64,000 nt of DNA, from contig JAKSZU010000006.1 in assembly GCA_026018925.1 (NCBI GenBank), positions 195,535,449 through 195,599,448 on the forward strand. Reading direction: 5' to 3'. The position numbers and the translations under genes are program-made. How positions within the stretch are numbered: the stretch's first letter is position 1; every line of letters starts with the position of its first letter. This DNA comes from Tupaia tana. Lineage: Eukaryota > Chordata > Mammalia > Scandentia > Tupaiidae. Below the pieces are notes generated by a model. The model searched no databases. It was not told the origin of the DNA and saw only the letters and a list, made by a program, of their open reading frames with translations. This document shows positions 11,144-22,760 of the stretch, piece by piece.

Positions 11144-11162
11144 TATTTATTTATTTATTTAC
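11082..11162. repeat. (TA)n/(TG)n then (TTTA)n simple repeat
   Basis: Alternating TA with a GCATGTGTG interruption, then five TTTA units that may be the tail of the next element. Confidence 0.9.
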
Positions 11163-11370
11163 TTATCGTTTTCATCTTCCATGAATGAGATAGTGAGACT
11201 GACACCACAATAAGCTCTCCTCATTGTAATCCACCTCCAGCCTCCATCATTCCAGATAATGAACACACACATGCCTAGTATACTCTGGACAGTCTCTGGA
11301 TGCAAACCCAAGACCTTCCCATTTGAGTCATCCTCTCAGAGTGCCAAACTACTGTTGTATAATGGCCCAG
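11163..11370 (-). repeat. Possible degraded SINE-like element
   Basis: ATTTA-rich tail, ACACACACATGCCTAG and a terminal TGGCCCAG recall the antisense order of the local SINEs, but identity is low. Confidence 0.3.
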
Positions 11371-12163
11371 ACCCTGCCTTAGTATTTACAGTACCTGCAG
11401 TAATATAACATATGAACTGGGCTTGTGGAATTCTTATCCTGTATTGAGAACATAGACTAATTATAGAATCTCATATTGTAGGGGAAGACCACATCTCAAA
11501 GTGAATTCTGGAGGTGTACGATCACTCCCACTGTTACCATTTCAAGTTATGGATGAGTTCTTGCATTGGCTTGCAAGAGTGATCACACACTGTATACTTT
11601 ATATGGAGACTCAATAAATTTTGTCTCATTCAGCAAATATATTTTGTTAAGGAAGAACATTTGAAATCAAAAGAGGCTTTTTACCAGAGCTGGGAATGCA
11701 CACAGTACATTTACAGTGTTCCTACTACAGAAATTTCTGACTTCTAATTTTTAAGGTGTATGTATGCTTATAAATGTCAATAGTCCTAACACTTTGCTCC
11801 CACGTTTTCTAACTCTGGAATTTGTTGATTTAGTTATGATTAATATCTAGTCTTTTCTTGGCTGAGTTTTGTATGTTGTCTAAATTGGTTAAATTACTTG
11901 TTCTGGATTTAGTTACTTAACTCATGTACTCGTTTACTGGATGATATGTTTTTCATCTGGGCTTTCACAGTTAGTGTAGGTGAATAGACTTTTTGCTCTA
12001 AGTTTGATTTTGACCCAAAATGTCATCTACCTCTCAGTTTTTGTGCGTCAACTATTAATTTTATGTTGGTGGTTGCAGTCTAAGATAGAATTTAATACAG
12101 TGTATACAAATTGCTACTAAGATTTTTTTCTCCTTATCACATAGGTTTGTTTACTTATATTTC
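11371..12163. other. Unassigned sequence
   Basis: No exon, RNA gene or repeat recognised. Confidence 0.4.
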
Positions 12164-12178
12164 AAATTTCAAGTTTTT

Positions 12179-12441
12179 TTTTTTTTTTTGAGAGGTTTTT
12201 GCTTATAGGGCGCATGCACTCACCAGACAGACAGAGAGAAACAGAGAGACAGAAAGGGAGAAATCACCCCCCAGGGGGGATTGCCACACAGCAATCCCTT
12301 CTCCTCCATTCTCCTCTCGGGATCTTGGGCATGCACACACACGCGCCCGGCGTGAGTTTTAAGCCACCGGGTCCGGGACGCGAACCGTGGTCGGCTATGT
12401 GGGAGTCCAGCGACATAGCCATTATGCTAACTGCTGGTCCC
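12179..12441 (-). repeat. tRNA-derived SINE, young copy with exact TSD
   Basis: Near-consensus copy ending CTGCTGGTCCC. A 15-bp exact duplication AAATTTCAAGTTTTT lies at 12164-12178 and 12442-12456. Confidence 0.95.
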
Positions 12442-12769
12442 AAATTTCAAGTTTTTATAATAGTATTATTATTACCAAAAAGAATAGTCGAAAGATAATA
12501 AAAATACTTAAGAGAGAAAAAAAATGGACTTTTCTTAGGTTTATCAATATTCTACAATATGTTTGTAAAGTGACTGTATAGTGCCTTGGGCAATATAGAG
12601 ACCAAACCTAAATACTAAATTCTATTTCATTTTTTAAAATAATTTAAAATAAGTAAATATCTTTAAAAATATCAGAAATGTTTCTGTTTTATGAGGAAAA
12701 ATTTAAACATTTTGCTTTTTCATGTCAAGTTATTCATCCAGGTTGCTCCATTCTTTGGGTATATACTCA

Positions 12770-13050
12770 TAAAATATCATAGCCAATAATTTATGTGTCA
12801 GAGAGGCCTTCCTGGCTCCTCTGAGATATGTTTCTTGTTATTATCTTCCATATTATCCTACTTTTTCATGTCTCTTATTGAATAGTTTGTACTTATTTAT
12901 TTTCTAATATAATTACTACAAAATTGAAGTTTCATAGGAGCAAATATTATATTTAATTTTTCTAAATTTGGGGACCCAGTGTCTATATCAGTCCCTGGGA
13001 CAAGGGAGGGCTTTAATCAATGCTTGTTGGATGAAGAATTTATGGTTTCA
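12770..13050. repeat. L2-like ancient LINE fragment
   Basis: GAGAGGCCTTCCTGGCTCC and CCCAGTGTCTATATCAG...CAATGCTTGTTGGATGAA follow the order of a well-known L2 segment. Diverged. Confidence 0.5.
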
Positions 13051-13123
13051 AATTTATATTATATGGACCTGAAGACCACTCAATTTCAATGAATGGAATT
13101 AGTATGAGAATACATCTGATTGG

Positions 13124-13355
13124 GAGGGCCAGCAGGTGATGTGGTGATTAAGGTGCTGGATTCCCAGATGGCTGACCCAATTTTCCGGTGTGTGTGTGTA
13201 CATGCCCAAAATCCCAGGAGGAGAATGAAGGAGAGTGGATTGCAGCATGGCCATTCTTCCTAAGGAATGATTTCTCACGTTTCTTCTTACTGTCTCTCTC
13301 TGTCTCTCTTTGGCAAGCATATGTGCCTTAAGGCATAATCCTTAAGAAATAAAGA
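13124..13355 (+). repeat. tRNA-derived SINE, older subtype
   Basis: GGGCCAGCAGGTGATGTGG head; approximate duplication AATACATCTGATT / AATACATCCAATT. Confidence 0.8.
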
Positions 13356-14287
13356 AAATACATCCAATTCAAATACAATTTAGTAATACTGTTAAAATCA
13401 TTGTTTCCTCATATGTTCAAAGTGTTTGTTGATTGGTATTTGACATAGTGATTAGCCAGTACGTTTTGTGTCAGCCCTTGAACTAACTGACACTTGGTTG
13501 TATGAAGTACCATTCTAACCAATCAGTGAGTGATTACTTTGTGTTTCTCTAACTTTTCTCCTATTCCATGTTTTAAAAATAAAAATTCAGCATATTCAGT
13601 GAAATTTAAATTTCAAGTAAGTGCCAATTTTTTATGATATGATCCATGAAATATATGCAATGTATTTATACTAAAGCAGTTACTCAGTTTGCCTGAAATT
13701 CAGATGAACTGAGTATCCTTTATTTTACTGTCAACACTAATTAGTTCAGAATTTGAACAAAAAAAGAGGAAAGAATGAACCTATTTACACTTCCAACAAA
13801 TCATTACAAAGATAATTATTCATAGAAAACTCAAAATCTCTGGAGTGACAGGAAGTTTAACATTTATCTAGCAAAATCTACAATACTTAATATCTCACAT
13901 GGGGTATTCAATAAGGTTTCGCTGAAGGTAATGGAACGTAACTTAACAGAGTAGAGTTTGGGAGCCACCTGTGTAGAGTCGCAGTGGAGTGGAGTGGGAG
14001 CAGATCTGAAAGGTTTATCAATCCTTTGAAATCTAAGGTGTTTCCTTTGTGGCTGCCTGAAATCTTAAAAGTATGTAGAGTTTCACATATAGCAGGGCCT
14101 AAGATTTCTAAAATGTTCATGAAGAACTTTCTTTGAATTACACTAGCCAGCATAAATCAGAATGTAATATAAGAAGATGTCTGTGGGTTCTGTTATAGCA
14201 AAATCTATTTTAAATAGGTTTGTGACCAATAGCCTGCCTTAAGAGTTAACTAAGCTGTTGATATTAACTCAGGTAGATGTGAATTCT
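13356..14287. other. Unassigned sequence
   Basis: No exon or repeat recognised. Confidence 0.4.
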
Positions 14288-14960
14288 CCTTGTATCAGTC
14301 AGGGTTCTCCAAAGAAACATATCAATAATATATGTATATATCCTATAGAACTTTATTTTAATGTACGGGCTCACATAATTGTGGCCCCGGCCAGTTCGTA
14401 ATTCCAAGCACAGTTCAGTGAGCTGGAAACTCAGGCAGAAGTTGAAGGTGTAGCTCTGAGTCTGACATTGATTGGTAGGGCAGACTAGAAAGCTGGAAAC
14501 AGGATTTCCATATTGCAGGCAGGATTATTATATTATGATCTTAAGAAAAAATTCCCGGGACCAGCAGATGGCATAATGGTTACCTCACTGAACTCCCACA
14601 TAATTGACTGTACTTTGAGTCCTGGACCCGGCAGCTTGAAACTCATGCTAGGGGTGTATGCATGCATGCCCAAAATCCTGAGAAGAGAATGTAGGAGAAA
14701 AGGATTGTGGTGTGACCACCTCCCCTGGAGGGTAATTTCTTGCTTTCTGTCTCTCTGTCTCTCTCTGTCTCTTTGGTGAGTGTACACACCCTATAGCAAA
14801 AATCTCTCTCTAAAATAAAAAAAAAGAGAGAGAGAAAATTATTCCTTCTTCCTTAGAAAACCTCAGTTTTCCATTTAAGGTCTTCAACTGATTGAACTAA
14901 TCTTGAAACACTATCAGTCATAGTCTCTACTATGAAGAGTTAATCAAATATTGCTGCATT
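14288..14960. mobile_element. Ancient LTR-like fossil, family unresolved, split by a SINE
   Basis: Begins GTATCAGTCAGGGTTCTCC, a common eutherian repeat start with an AGAAACATATCAATA-type continuation, and resumes after the SINE at about 14836 with CTTCAACTGATTGAAC. Non-coding and old; exact family not recalled with certainty. Confidence 0.5.
14557..14835 (+). repeat. tRNA-derived SINE inserted in an older repeat
   Basis: GGGACCAGCAGATGGCATAATGG head, complete body, A-rich tail ending in GAGAGAG. Confidence 0.85.
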
Positions 14961-14969
14961 AAAAACTAG

Positions 14970-14972
<3 letters not shown>

Positions 14973-15005
<33 letters not shown>
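14973..15005. repeat. (GT)n microsatellite
   Basis: About 16 uninterrupted GT units. Confidence 0.95.
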
Positions 15006-15007
<2 letters not shown>

Positions 15008-15140
15008 AGGACATTATGCATACATAAAAAAATTACAATTTTATTAGTATGGATGTAGAGAATACATACTTGGTAGTGAACTATCACTGACATACAAGTT
15101 AATGATTTAAATTGGCAGTCAAAATGTCCCAGGTTACACC

Positions 15141-15143
<3 letters not shown>

Positions 15144-15180
<37 letters not shown>
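15144..15180. repeat. Long poly(A) tract without a recognised SINE body
   Basis: Thirty-seven A residues preceded by CCCAGGTTACACCGGT, which matches neither SINE family seen here. Confidence 0.8.
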
Positions 15181-15183
<3 letters not shown>

Positions 15184-15407
15184 GAAACAAAAAACAACAT
15201 TGATGTGGTAGGATCAGCAGCCAATTAGATTTACTGGAGGTACAGGGAAAATAAAGAGAAACACTTCTTAAAGTGTTTAAGAACAAAACTTGCATGAAAT
15301 TTGGAAGGAAAGAGTGGCTAAAAGAAGTCTGAAGTACAGGGTAAGCTCTGATAATTACACAATTATAAAAACATGCACTGTTTTTTTTAATTAACTTTTT
15401 TTTTTCC

Positions 15408-15675
15408 CTTTTTTTCCTTTTTTTATTGACTTTTGTCATACGGCATGTGCACTTTCTGGGGAGAGACAGGAAGAAAAGGAAAGTGAGAAATCACTCCTCA
15501 GGGCAAATGGCCACACTCATACTATACTCTCTTCTCCTCCACCCTCCTCTCAGGATTTTGGGTATGCATGCACACATGTGCGGCATGTTTTTCAAGCTGT
15601 GGGGTTAAGACTCAAACTATAGAGTAGGCCATGTAGGATCCAGTGCGTTAACTACCATGCCACATGCTAGCTGTG
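15408..15675 (-). repeat. tRNA-derived SINE, old copy
   Basis: Diverged full-length copy; ends GCCACATGCTAGCTGTG where most copies have CTGCTGGTCCC. Confidence 0.65.
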
Positions 15676-16649
15676 TAAGTTTTCTTTAAGTTTATAAAGT
15701 TTGAATTAGTATTGTCCCAAATTCCCAAAAATCTGTTTCTGTATGAGCATGAATATGAGTATAAATGTAGCTAAGTGAACTTCAACAAGCTTATGGAAAA
15801 AAATAGAATTAAGTACGTGTTTATTTTGGTGCATAAAAACATTAAAATATACACAGAATTTTTTCATAATGTGCAGATTGCATAAACTTTTTGAAAACAT
15901 CCCTAATACCTGCAATTTGAGACATTCCTAACTCAAATTGCGGGATGATCTAGTCTTTAAATTATAAAATTAGGGAGAAAGTCTCATGAAATGAGATAGA
16001 AGGTCATGGTTTTGGTGAAAACTTCTCATAAGTGTTCTCTTTGGGAAAAACAAAAACAAAAACAAAAACAACAGTTCAGCCATGGCTACTGGCCTCCCTG
16101 TTGACTTGAAGCAGCCTGGTCTATCTGGGAATGACTTTTTATTACTCATTGTGGGAGGGAATATGTGAAGCCTAGCTGAGTACTTTGCAAATATTATACC
16201 TGGAAATGGAATAATGACTGTGACACACCTGCTGTTTTAAAAGGCTTGTATTCAGCACAGCAAACTTAAAAACACTGTGAAGAAAGTTTGTAGTGACAGT
16301 TTGATGCTTCTGTTACCATTTCGCAATAGGACTAAGGGCCATGGAACATTTCAAACTTGTGTAATAAAACTGGGAAGAATGGTGAACTTTTTACGAACTT
16401 TAAAAAATTGTATTTACACAAGTGTTTATGATAAGTCAGTAGATCAGTCCAACCATATCGCTTATCATGGGGAATGCATGAAGAATTTTTAGTTGAGAAA
16501 AAGGAATTTCCTTTAATTTTACTGAGGAGCCTTTAGAATGATTGACTATTTAATTTGGAATTGAGATTTTAATGTTGTCTTTCCTATATTTAGAGATAAA
16601 AAGGAAAGGAACGTTCATTCTGTCTTGTGTTTTGTTTTCTGGATGAAGT
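15676..16649. other. Unassigned sequence
   Basis: No exon or transposon recognised; a short (CAAAAA)n lies at about 16049-16070. Confidence 0.4.
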
Positions 16650-16889
16650 ATTACTTTTTTCTTTCATTTTGTCAGGGAATGTGTGCTCACCAGGTGGAGA
16701 GATGGTAAAAAGTGAGAAAACATCTCTCATGGACAATCATCACACTGCAATCCCTTCTCCTCTATCTCCCCCTCCTTTTGGGGTTTTGGACATGCATGTA
16801 TATTTCTCCAGCCACCAGGTTCAGGACTCAAACTGCAGTCAGCCATGTGGGATCTAGCCACCTTAACCACCAAGCCATAGGTGGGCCCC
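16650..16889 (-). repeat. tRNA-derived SINE, old copy
   Basis: Diverged; ends CATAGGTGGGCCCC, the older GGGCC head type. Confidence 0.7.
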
Positions 16890-17367
16890 AAAATACTAGT
16901 TTTTATATGACTTAGAATTCAAGTGGGCTATATCCCAATTTACTAAAATACTTAAATATGTAAGGTAAAATTATACCCAACCTAGTTTATGTTTAAACCA
17001 ATTATATATTGCATTTTTTCTTATTTAATTTTTTGTGTGTTTTTTTCTTTTACTGTATATGGTGCTCAGCAAAATATGAATGTAACCCAATAAATATTAG
17101 TGGTTTTTATTTTAAGTATTAAAATATTTTGCTTTGATCACTAAGATTTGATGTTATAAGGACATTAAAAATTTAAGTGCCTATTGGGGTTTAGGAAAAA
17201 GAGTAATATAGACATCATTCTAGATGAAATTTATTCCATTCTGTTTTATGGTTATTTTTTATAAACATTGTCTGTAGTTTTAATAAATACTTATAGTCTC
17301 CAAATCACTTAATTATACAGAAAGGATCACATTCAATATAGAACCTCAAATAGTTTCTTTCTCTTGC
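16890..17367. other. Unassigned AT-rich sequence
   Basis: No feature recognised. Confidence 0.4.
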
Positions 17368-17632
17368 TTTTTTTTTTTTTTTTTTCTTTTGAGAGGTTTT
17401 TGCTATAGGGCGCCTGCACTCTCCAGAAAGACAGAGACAGAGACAGAAGGAGAGAAATCAGCCCCTGGGGGGGATGGCCACACTGAAATCCCTTATCCTC
17501 CTCGCCTCTTAGGATCTTGGGCACATGCACAAACATGCCTGGCATGAGTTTAAGCCGCTGGGTCTGAGACTTGAACCTTGTCTACTATGTAGAAGTCCAG
17601 TAATGTAATCATTTCGCCATCTGCTGGTCCCT
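17368..17632 (-). repeat. tRNA-derived SINE
   Basis: Complete copy from the T-rich tail complement to CTGCTGGTCCC; moderately diverged. Confidence 0.88.
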
Positions 17633-18077
17633 TAACAAATAAATGGTTTCTTTCTTTCTTTGTTTTTTTTTTCCCTAAGAGATAATATGTTGCCTATAAC
17701 TCTCTTCTTACCTTTTCAGTCCACCTACATATCAAGCATAATCAAATAGGCCATAAGGCCATATTATTTAAAAAGGCCAATATTTATAATATTTGTCACT
17801 GTAGTAAGTTAAGGCTTAGATTTACAGACACATGAGGACACTTCAAAAAGTTCAAGGACAATGCAGTTAAAATATGAAATTATTACAGTGAAAAATACTT
17901 TTAAATTCATGCTTAGTTTTTTTAGAGAACTTTGTATTAGATAAAAGTCAGAGTAATAATAAATTTGGAGTTTATTAAACATTGTAACCAACCAAATCCC
18001 TTATATGAAATTATTGTTATGTAACTCAATATAGCATGTATGATATTTGTCAAACCCAGATCCATTTCTGTTTTGTA

Positions 18078-18385
18078 TTTTTTTTTTCATAGAGATTTTT
18101 GCTATAGGGTGCATGGCCTCACCAGAAAGACAGAAAGCAAAAAAATCACCCCCTCGTGGGAGGTGGTCATGACACAATCCTGTCTCCTCCATTCTCCTCT
18201 TGGGGTCTTGGGCACGCATACACATAGGCCTGGTGTGAGTTTTAAGCCCCAGGGTCCAGAATTTAAACCACGGTTGACTTTGTGGGAGTCCAGTGATGTA
18301 ATCATTATGCTATCTGCCGGTCCCTAAACCATGGTTGACTTTGTGGTAGTCCAGCGATGTAATCATTATGCTATCTGCCGGTCCC
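18078..18385 (-). repeat. tRNA-derived SINE with tandemly duplicated head
   Basis: Full copy whose 5' 60 nt, from the B box to the start, is present twice: 18265-18325 and 18326-18385. The short flanking match ATCCATTTCT (about 18060 and 18392) encloses both heads. Confidence 0.9.
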
Positions 18386-18639
18386 AGCCCAAATCCATTT
18401 CTAAGGGAAACATTTTCACTCAGAACCTTTATGTCTTTTATTATGCAGTGTAATACCATTCAAAAACACTTGTTACTATACTATGGTACATTCAAGAAAA
18501 GTGTATCGATGCAAGAATATGAGAGTGCCCAGTAGAAAATTCTCTGAACCACAATGTAATCATCATCAGAATATGATTTTTTGTGTTAAGTTTCAATAAT
18601 TCTTTCACATTTCTTCTATCAAAAGAATAATCTTACTTA

Positions 18640-19062
18640 TGAGAAACCTATTGGTTGTGGTTCAAGAGGGGTGACTCTATTGTTGTCCCCACTGCCACAG
18701 GTCAGCAGGATTGGTTCTGAGATGGGCACATAATGCAAGTTATGTCAATTAGAGCCCATCAGTGTCCTCCATAGGAGATACTATGTTGGATCTATTGAAA
18801 TATACTCTCTCTTCTAGCTAGGTCACTAAGATGCAACGTAACTCTAGCACTGGTACTATCAATATGGCCCATCACATGGAACTAGATGGTCTGAGAGAGA
18901 GAGAGAAATATTATTTGGGTATTTACAGTAACTATTCCCATATTCAATAGGAGAATTTTACTTACCAGTTTTCTACACCAATAAATTATCTTTTCTATTT
19001 ATACCAATTTATTTTCAGTTTCTGTTGATTGTAATTAGAAGTTCCCCAATTAATACAGAGAA
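18640..19062 (+). mobile_element. Ancient LTR-like fossil repeat, family unresolved
   Basis: GAGATGGGCACATAATGCAAG, CCAATAAATTATCTTTTC-like and a terminal AATTAATACAG follow the layout of a known eutherian interspersed repeat. No coding part. Confidence 0.35.
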
Positions 19063-20100
19063 AATGAACTCCTAGTTAATGGGATCCTAACCCTCAAATA
19101 AGTAGAGATAGAGGCTATTCATAAGGCAGAGAGAATAATGAGAAATCGTAAGGAAAGCAAAGTTAGGAGGAAGCAAAATATATTGAGGAAATAAACTGGT
19201 TTTTGGAAATGAATGAAGAGCAGATGTTTGGAAGACAGAAGTAATGCATCAAAGACTCATTGTAACCAAGTCACCCAGAATTGCTTAGAGTCCAGTTTCA
19301 GCCTTTTTAATGTCCATTGGGTATTACTATGGTTTATTTATTCCTCAAACTTGGCTGCATGCCTTAATTTCAGACTTCCTTATATCCAGTGTTTCATTAC
19401 AATAAGCTGCCCCACCTCCATTGTTTGATAAAAATCTAAATAATTCTGTTTTCCTTGTATCTACAAGGATCTAAAAAGAGATTATTTTAAGCTTTTTAAT
19501 AAGATACCTAAATTTTTCACACTCCTGCTTCACCATTCTAGATGGGTTCCAGTTAGGGAAACATTTGAAATAGGGAAATGGCTCTCTTCACCTGAAAAAT
19601 TTATTTTATGTCACTATCTAAGCATAAATTTTTATGCAAAACTTCTGGATCTTAGTAATTTAATTCATATCAGCATTTATTTGACATGTATTCTTTTGTC
19701 AAAATGCTTATTTTTTTTTTAAGAAAAAGAAACAATCAGAACACTAAGGTTATAATTCACAACTACTAGAATAGAAAACAATAATCTTTAGAAAGAGGCA
19801 GAGCAGTCACCAACCTCTGTATGATGCATTACTCAATAGTGTAATGAAAGAACTAGGGCTTGTGCCAGTAAATTTCACAAAAGTATATGAAATAAACAAA
19901 TACTTAAAAAATACGATTTGTTAAAGATGAGCAGAAAGAAAAAAATCTGACTTGCCCAATATGAGTAGTCAGTGAAAAGCAACAGCTGTAAGACAAATAG
20001 AGATGAGTAATTTTAGTTGATGTCCTATTCAAGAGAGCCAGAATTTTAGGTCTGAATTAAGTTAGTTTAATTTCATTTAAAAAAATTTTTAATTTAATTT
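19063..20100. other. Unassigned sequence
   Basis: No exon or transposon recognised. Confidence 0.35.
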
Positions 20101-20129
20101 ATTATTATTTTTTAATTTTTAAATTAACT

Positions 20130-20300
20130 TTATTTATTTGTTTGTTTGTTTATTTATTTATTTTAGTTTGACCAGAGAGGGACAAAGTGAGAGAGAGAGA
20201 GAAAGAGAGTGAGAAAGCAAGCCACCAGGTGCAGGACTTGAACCACAGTCAGCCATGTGAGAATCCAGTGCTCTTAAACACCATGCCACCCACCAACCCC
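20130..20300 (-). repeat. tRNA-derived SINE, short internally deleted subtype
   Basis: Head and tail regions match the main family, but the roughly 100-nt middle is missing: GTGAGAAAGCAAGCCACCAGG joins the CT-rich side straight to the B-box side. Confidence 0.75.
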
Positions 20301-20309
20301 CATATTATT

Positions 20310-20466
20310 TTTTTTTAATTTTATAAAGGGAACATGTGCTCACCAAAGACAGAGAGAAAAAGAAAGAAAGGGAAATTGAGAAAGTAAGCCACCAGGTCTG
20401 GTACTAGAACCACACTTGACCATGTGGGAATCTAGCACCTTAAACACCATGCCACCTACTGGTCCC
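20310..20466 (-). repeat. tRNA-derived SINE, short internally deleted subtype
   Basis: Second copy with the same junction (GAGAAAGTAAGCCACCAGG), only about 10 nt from the previous one; ends CTACTGGTCCC. A 30-nt poly(A) follows at 20511-20540. Confidence 0.78.
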
Positions 20467-20511
20467 AAGCTAGTTAAATTTCTACTGGAATTAAAGACAA
20501 TCATCTTCAGG

Positions 20512-20542
<31 letters not shown>

Positions 20543-20817
20543 ACTATAGTCTCTACAGCGTGTCAGTCACTATACCCACTATACAATAGAAAAGTAATAG
20601 ACAATGAGAAAAATATTCAAAAATAGTAACCTAAAGTCAAAAGAAAAAATGCAGTCAACAGAAACCAATGCTAGAGTACCCTAAATCTTTAAGTTGTAAT
20701 ACAGAGGCCTTAATAAATACAAGTAAATTTAGGAACTTAGATTAAAATATGGTCATAATGAATAGGCAGATAAGCAATCTCAACAGAGAAGCAGAAACTC
20801 TAGATAATAACCCAGTG

Positions 20818-21086
20818 GAGGGACCAGCAGTTAGCGTAATGGCTATGTCACTGAACTCCCATGTAGTCGACCACGGTTCAAGTCCCAGACCCAGTGGCTT
20901 AAACTCATGCTGGGCACGTGTGCACACATGCCCAAGATCCCGAAAGGAGAATGGAGGAGAAGGGATTGCGACATGGCCATCCCCCCGGGGGGGTGATTTT
21001 TCACTTACTGTCTCTCTGTCTCTCTCTGTCTTTCTAGCGGGCACATGCTCCCTTATAGCAAAAACCTCTCCAAAAAAGAAAAAAAA
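20818..21086 (+). repeat. tRNA-derived SINE in L1, exact TSD
   Basis: Near-consensus copy; a 14-bp exact duplication ATAATAACCCAGTG lies at 20804-20817 and 21087-21100. Confidence 0.95.
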
Positions 21087-21270
21087 TAATAACCCAGTGA
21101 AAATTTTACAACTGAGAAAAAAAAGTAATATATGATAGAATAAATGGTTACTAAAATTGAGGATAGATCAATAGAAAATATCCAATTTGAATATGGAAGA
21201 AAGAAGAGGTTGAAAATAAGTAAGTAGGTTATCAGTGATCTGTGAGATTATATTAAAAGAACTAAGCTAT

Positions 21271-21531
21271 GGACCAGCATGTATTATGGTCATTAAGGCA
21301 CTGGATCCCACACGGCTGACTCTGAGATTTGAATCTTGGACCTGGCAACATGTAAAATACACTAAGTGTGTGTGCATGTATGCCCAAAATCCCAAGGGGA
21401 GAATATTGGAGAAAGGATTGCAGCAGGCTAACTTCCTGGTGGTGGGATGATTTCTCACTTTCCTTCTCTCTCTGTCTCTGTCTTTCTCTGGCAAGCATAT
21501 TCACTCTATGCTAAAAAGTCTAAAAAAAAAA
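21271..21531 (+). repeat. tRNA-derived SINE in L1, older subtype
   Basis: GGACCAGCATGTATTATGG head, diverged B box, A-rich tail. Confidence 0.85.
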
Positions 21532-21610
21532 AAGATTAAAGTCTAAGATAAATGGAAATCCAAGAAGGAAAAAAGAGAACCAATGGTGGAGAAAAGAAAA
21601 TATATTTGAA

Positions 21611-21974
21611 GGATCTATCAACCTCTCTGACCTACCATAACAAGATACCACAGACTGGGTTTAAACTACAGTTATTTTCTCACATTTTTTGAAACCATAG
21701 GTTCAAATAAAACTTTCTTCAGGGTTGTTCCTGGTAAGGCCTCTCTCCCAGACCTGTAGACGCCCATCTTCATACCAGGTCCTTAAATAGCCTCTTCTCT
21801 TGCATGTGATGAAATAAAGATCTCTTTTCCCTCTTATAAGGCCACAAGCCCTACCGAATGAAAGCCTCAGCATTATGACCTCATTTAAACTATAGTACCT
21901 CATAACAAGCCCTGTATCCAAATACAATTATTTTAGGGATTAAACTTTCAACGTATAGGCTGCATGGGGATAAA
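21611..21974 (-). mobile_element. Fossil MaLR (MLT1-type) LTR, non-coding
   Basis: CTACCATAACAAGATACCACAGACTGGG, given here as its first part CTACCATAACAAGATACC, plus TTATAAGGCCACAAG, TATGACCTCATTTAA and CCAAATACAATTATTTT. These follow an MLT1 LTR in antisense. It is a solitary LTR with several breaks, inserted in L1; age is early eutherian. Confidence 0.7.
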
Positions 21975-22113
21975 ATTTAGGTCAAAATAGAGAAACAATG
22001 GCTCAAATTTTCTCAAATGTTGCAACAGTTACTAATACATGCAAGATTATCAGCAAACCTCAAGCAAGATAAATATTTAAAAAGCACAGCAGATTCATCA
22101 TAATAAAACTTTT

Positions 22114-22380
22114 CTTTTTTTTCTTTTTTTGGAGAAGTTTTTGCTATAGGGCGCATGCGCTCGCCAGACAGACAGAGAGAGACAGAAAGCAGGAAATCAC
22201 CCCCCAAGGGGAATGGCCACGCCACAAGCAATCCCTTCTCCTCCATTCTCCTCTCAGGATCTTGGGCACACACGCACGTGCGCCCAGCGTGAGTTTAAGC
22301 CACCGGGTCTGGAACTCGAACCGCAGTTGACCACATGGGAGTCCAGCGACATAGCCATTACGCTAACTGCTGGTCCCATG
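22114..22380 (-). repeat. tRNA-derived SINE in L1, exact TSD
   Basis: Young copy; an 11-bp duplication ATAAAACTTTT lies at 22103-22113 and 22381-22391. Confidence 0.93.
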
Positions 22381-22760
22381 ATAAAACTTTTGAAAAGCAA
22401 AATAGAGAGAATATCTTAAAAGGAGGCAGAGAAAAACAATGTATTACCTATGGGGAATTAACAAAGCAATTAATAGCTGACTTTTCATCAAAAACAAATG
22501 TAGGTAAAATGACAGTGGAATGACATCTTTTAAGTTCTGGAAAGATGTCTACTATGGAGTTTACATCCAGAAAAAAGCATTGTTCTAAGATAAAGACATT
22601 TTCAATCAATGAAAAATGTTTAGATCAGTGGAACTGCACTACAACAAGTGCTAAAGGAAAATTTACAGACTGAAGGAAAAAATGGAAAATAAAATGTATA
22701 ATACCAGAAATGATAAATACAAAGGTTAGTACAAGACTCTGTTTATATTCTCTATTTAAA

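Larger units (their letters stand above)
20560..22760 (+). mobile_element. LINE-1 ORF1-region fragment carrying four later insertions
   Basis: Sense L1 sequence in the pieces 20560-20817, 21101-21270, 21532-21610, 21975-22113 and 22381-22760. Examples are ATCAGCAAACCTCAAGCAAG, the AAGATAAAGACATTTTC segment, and CTACAACAAGTGCTAAAGGA near the ORF1 end. SINEs at 20818, 21271 and 22114 and a fossil LTR at 21611 interrupt it. No usable ORF remains. Confidence 0.75.
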
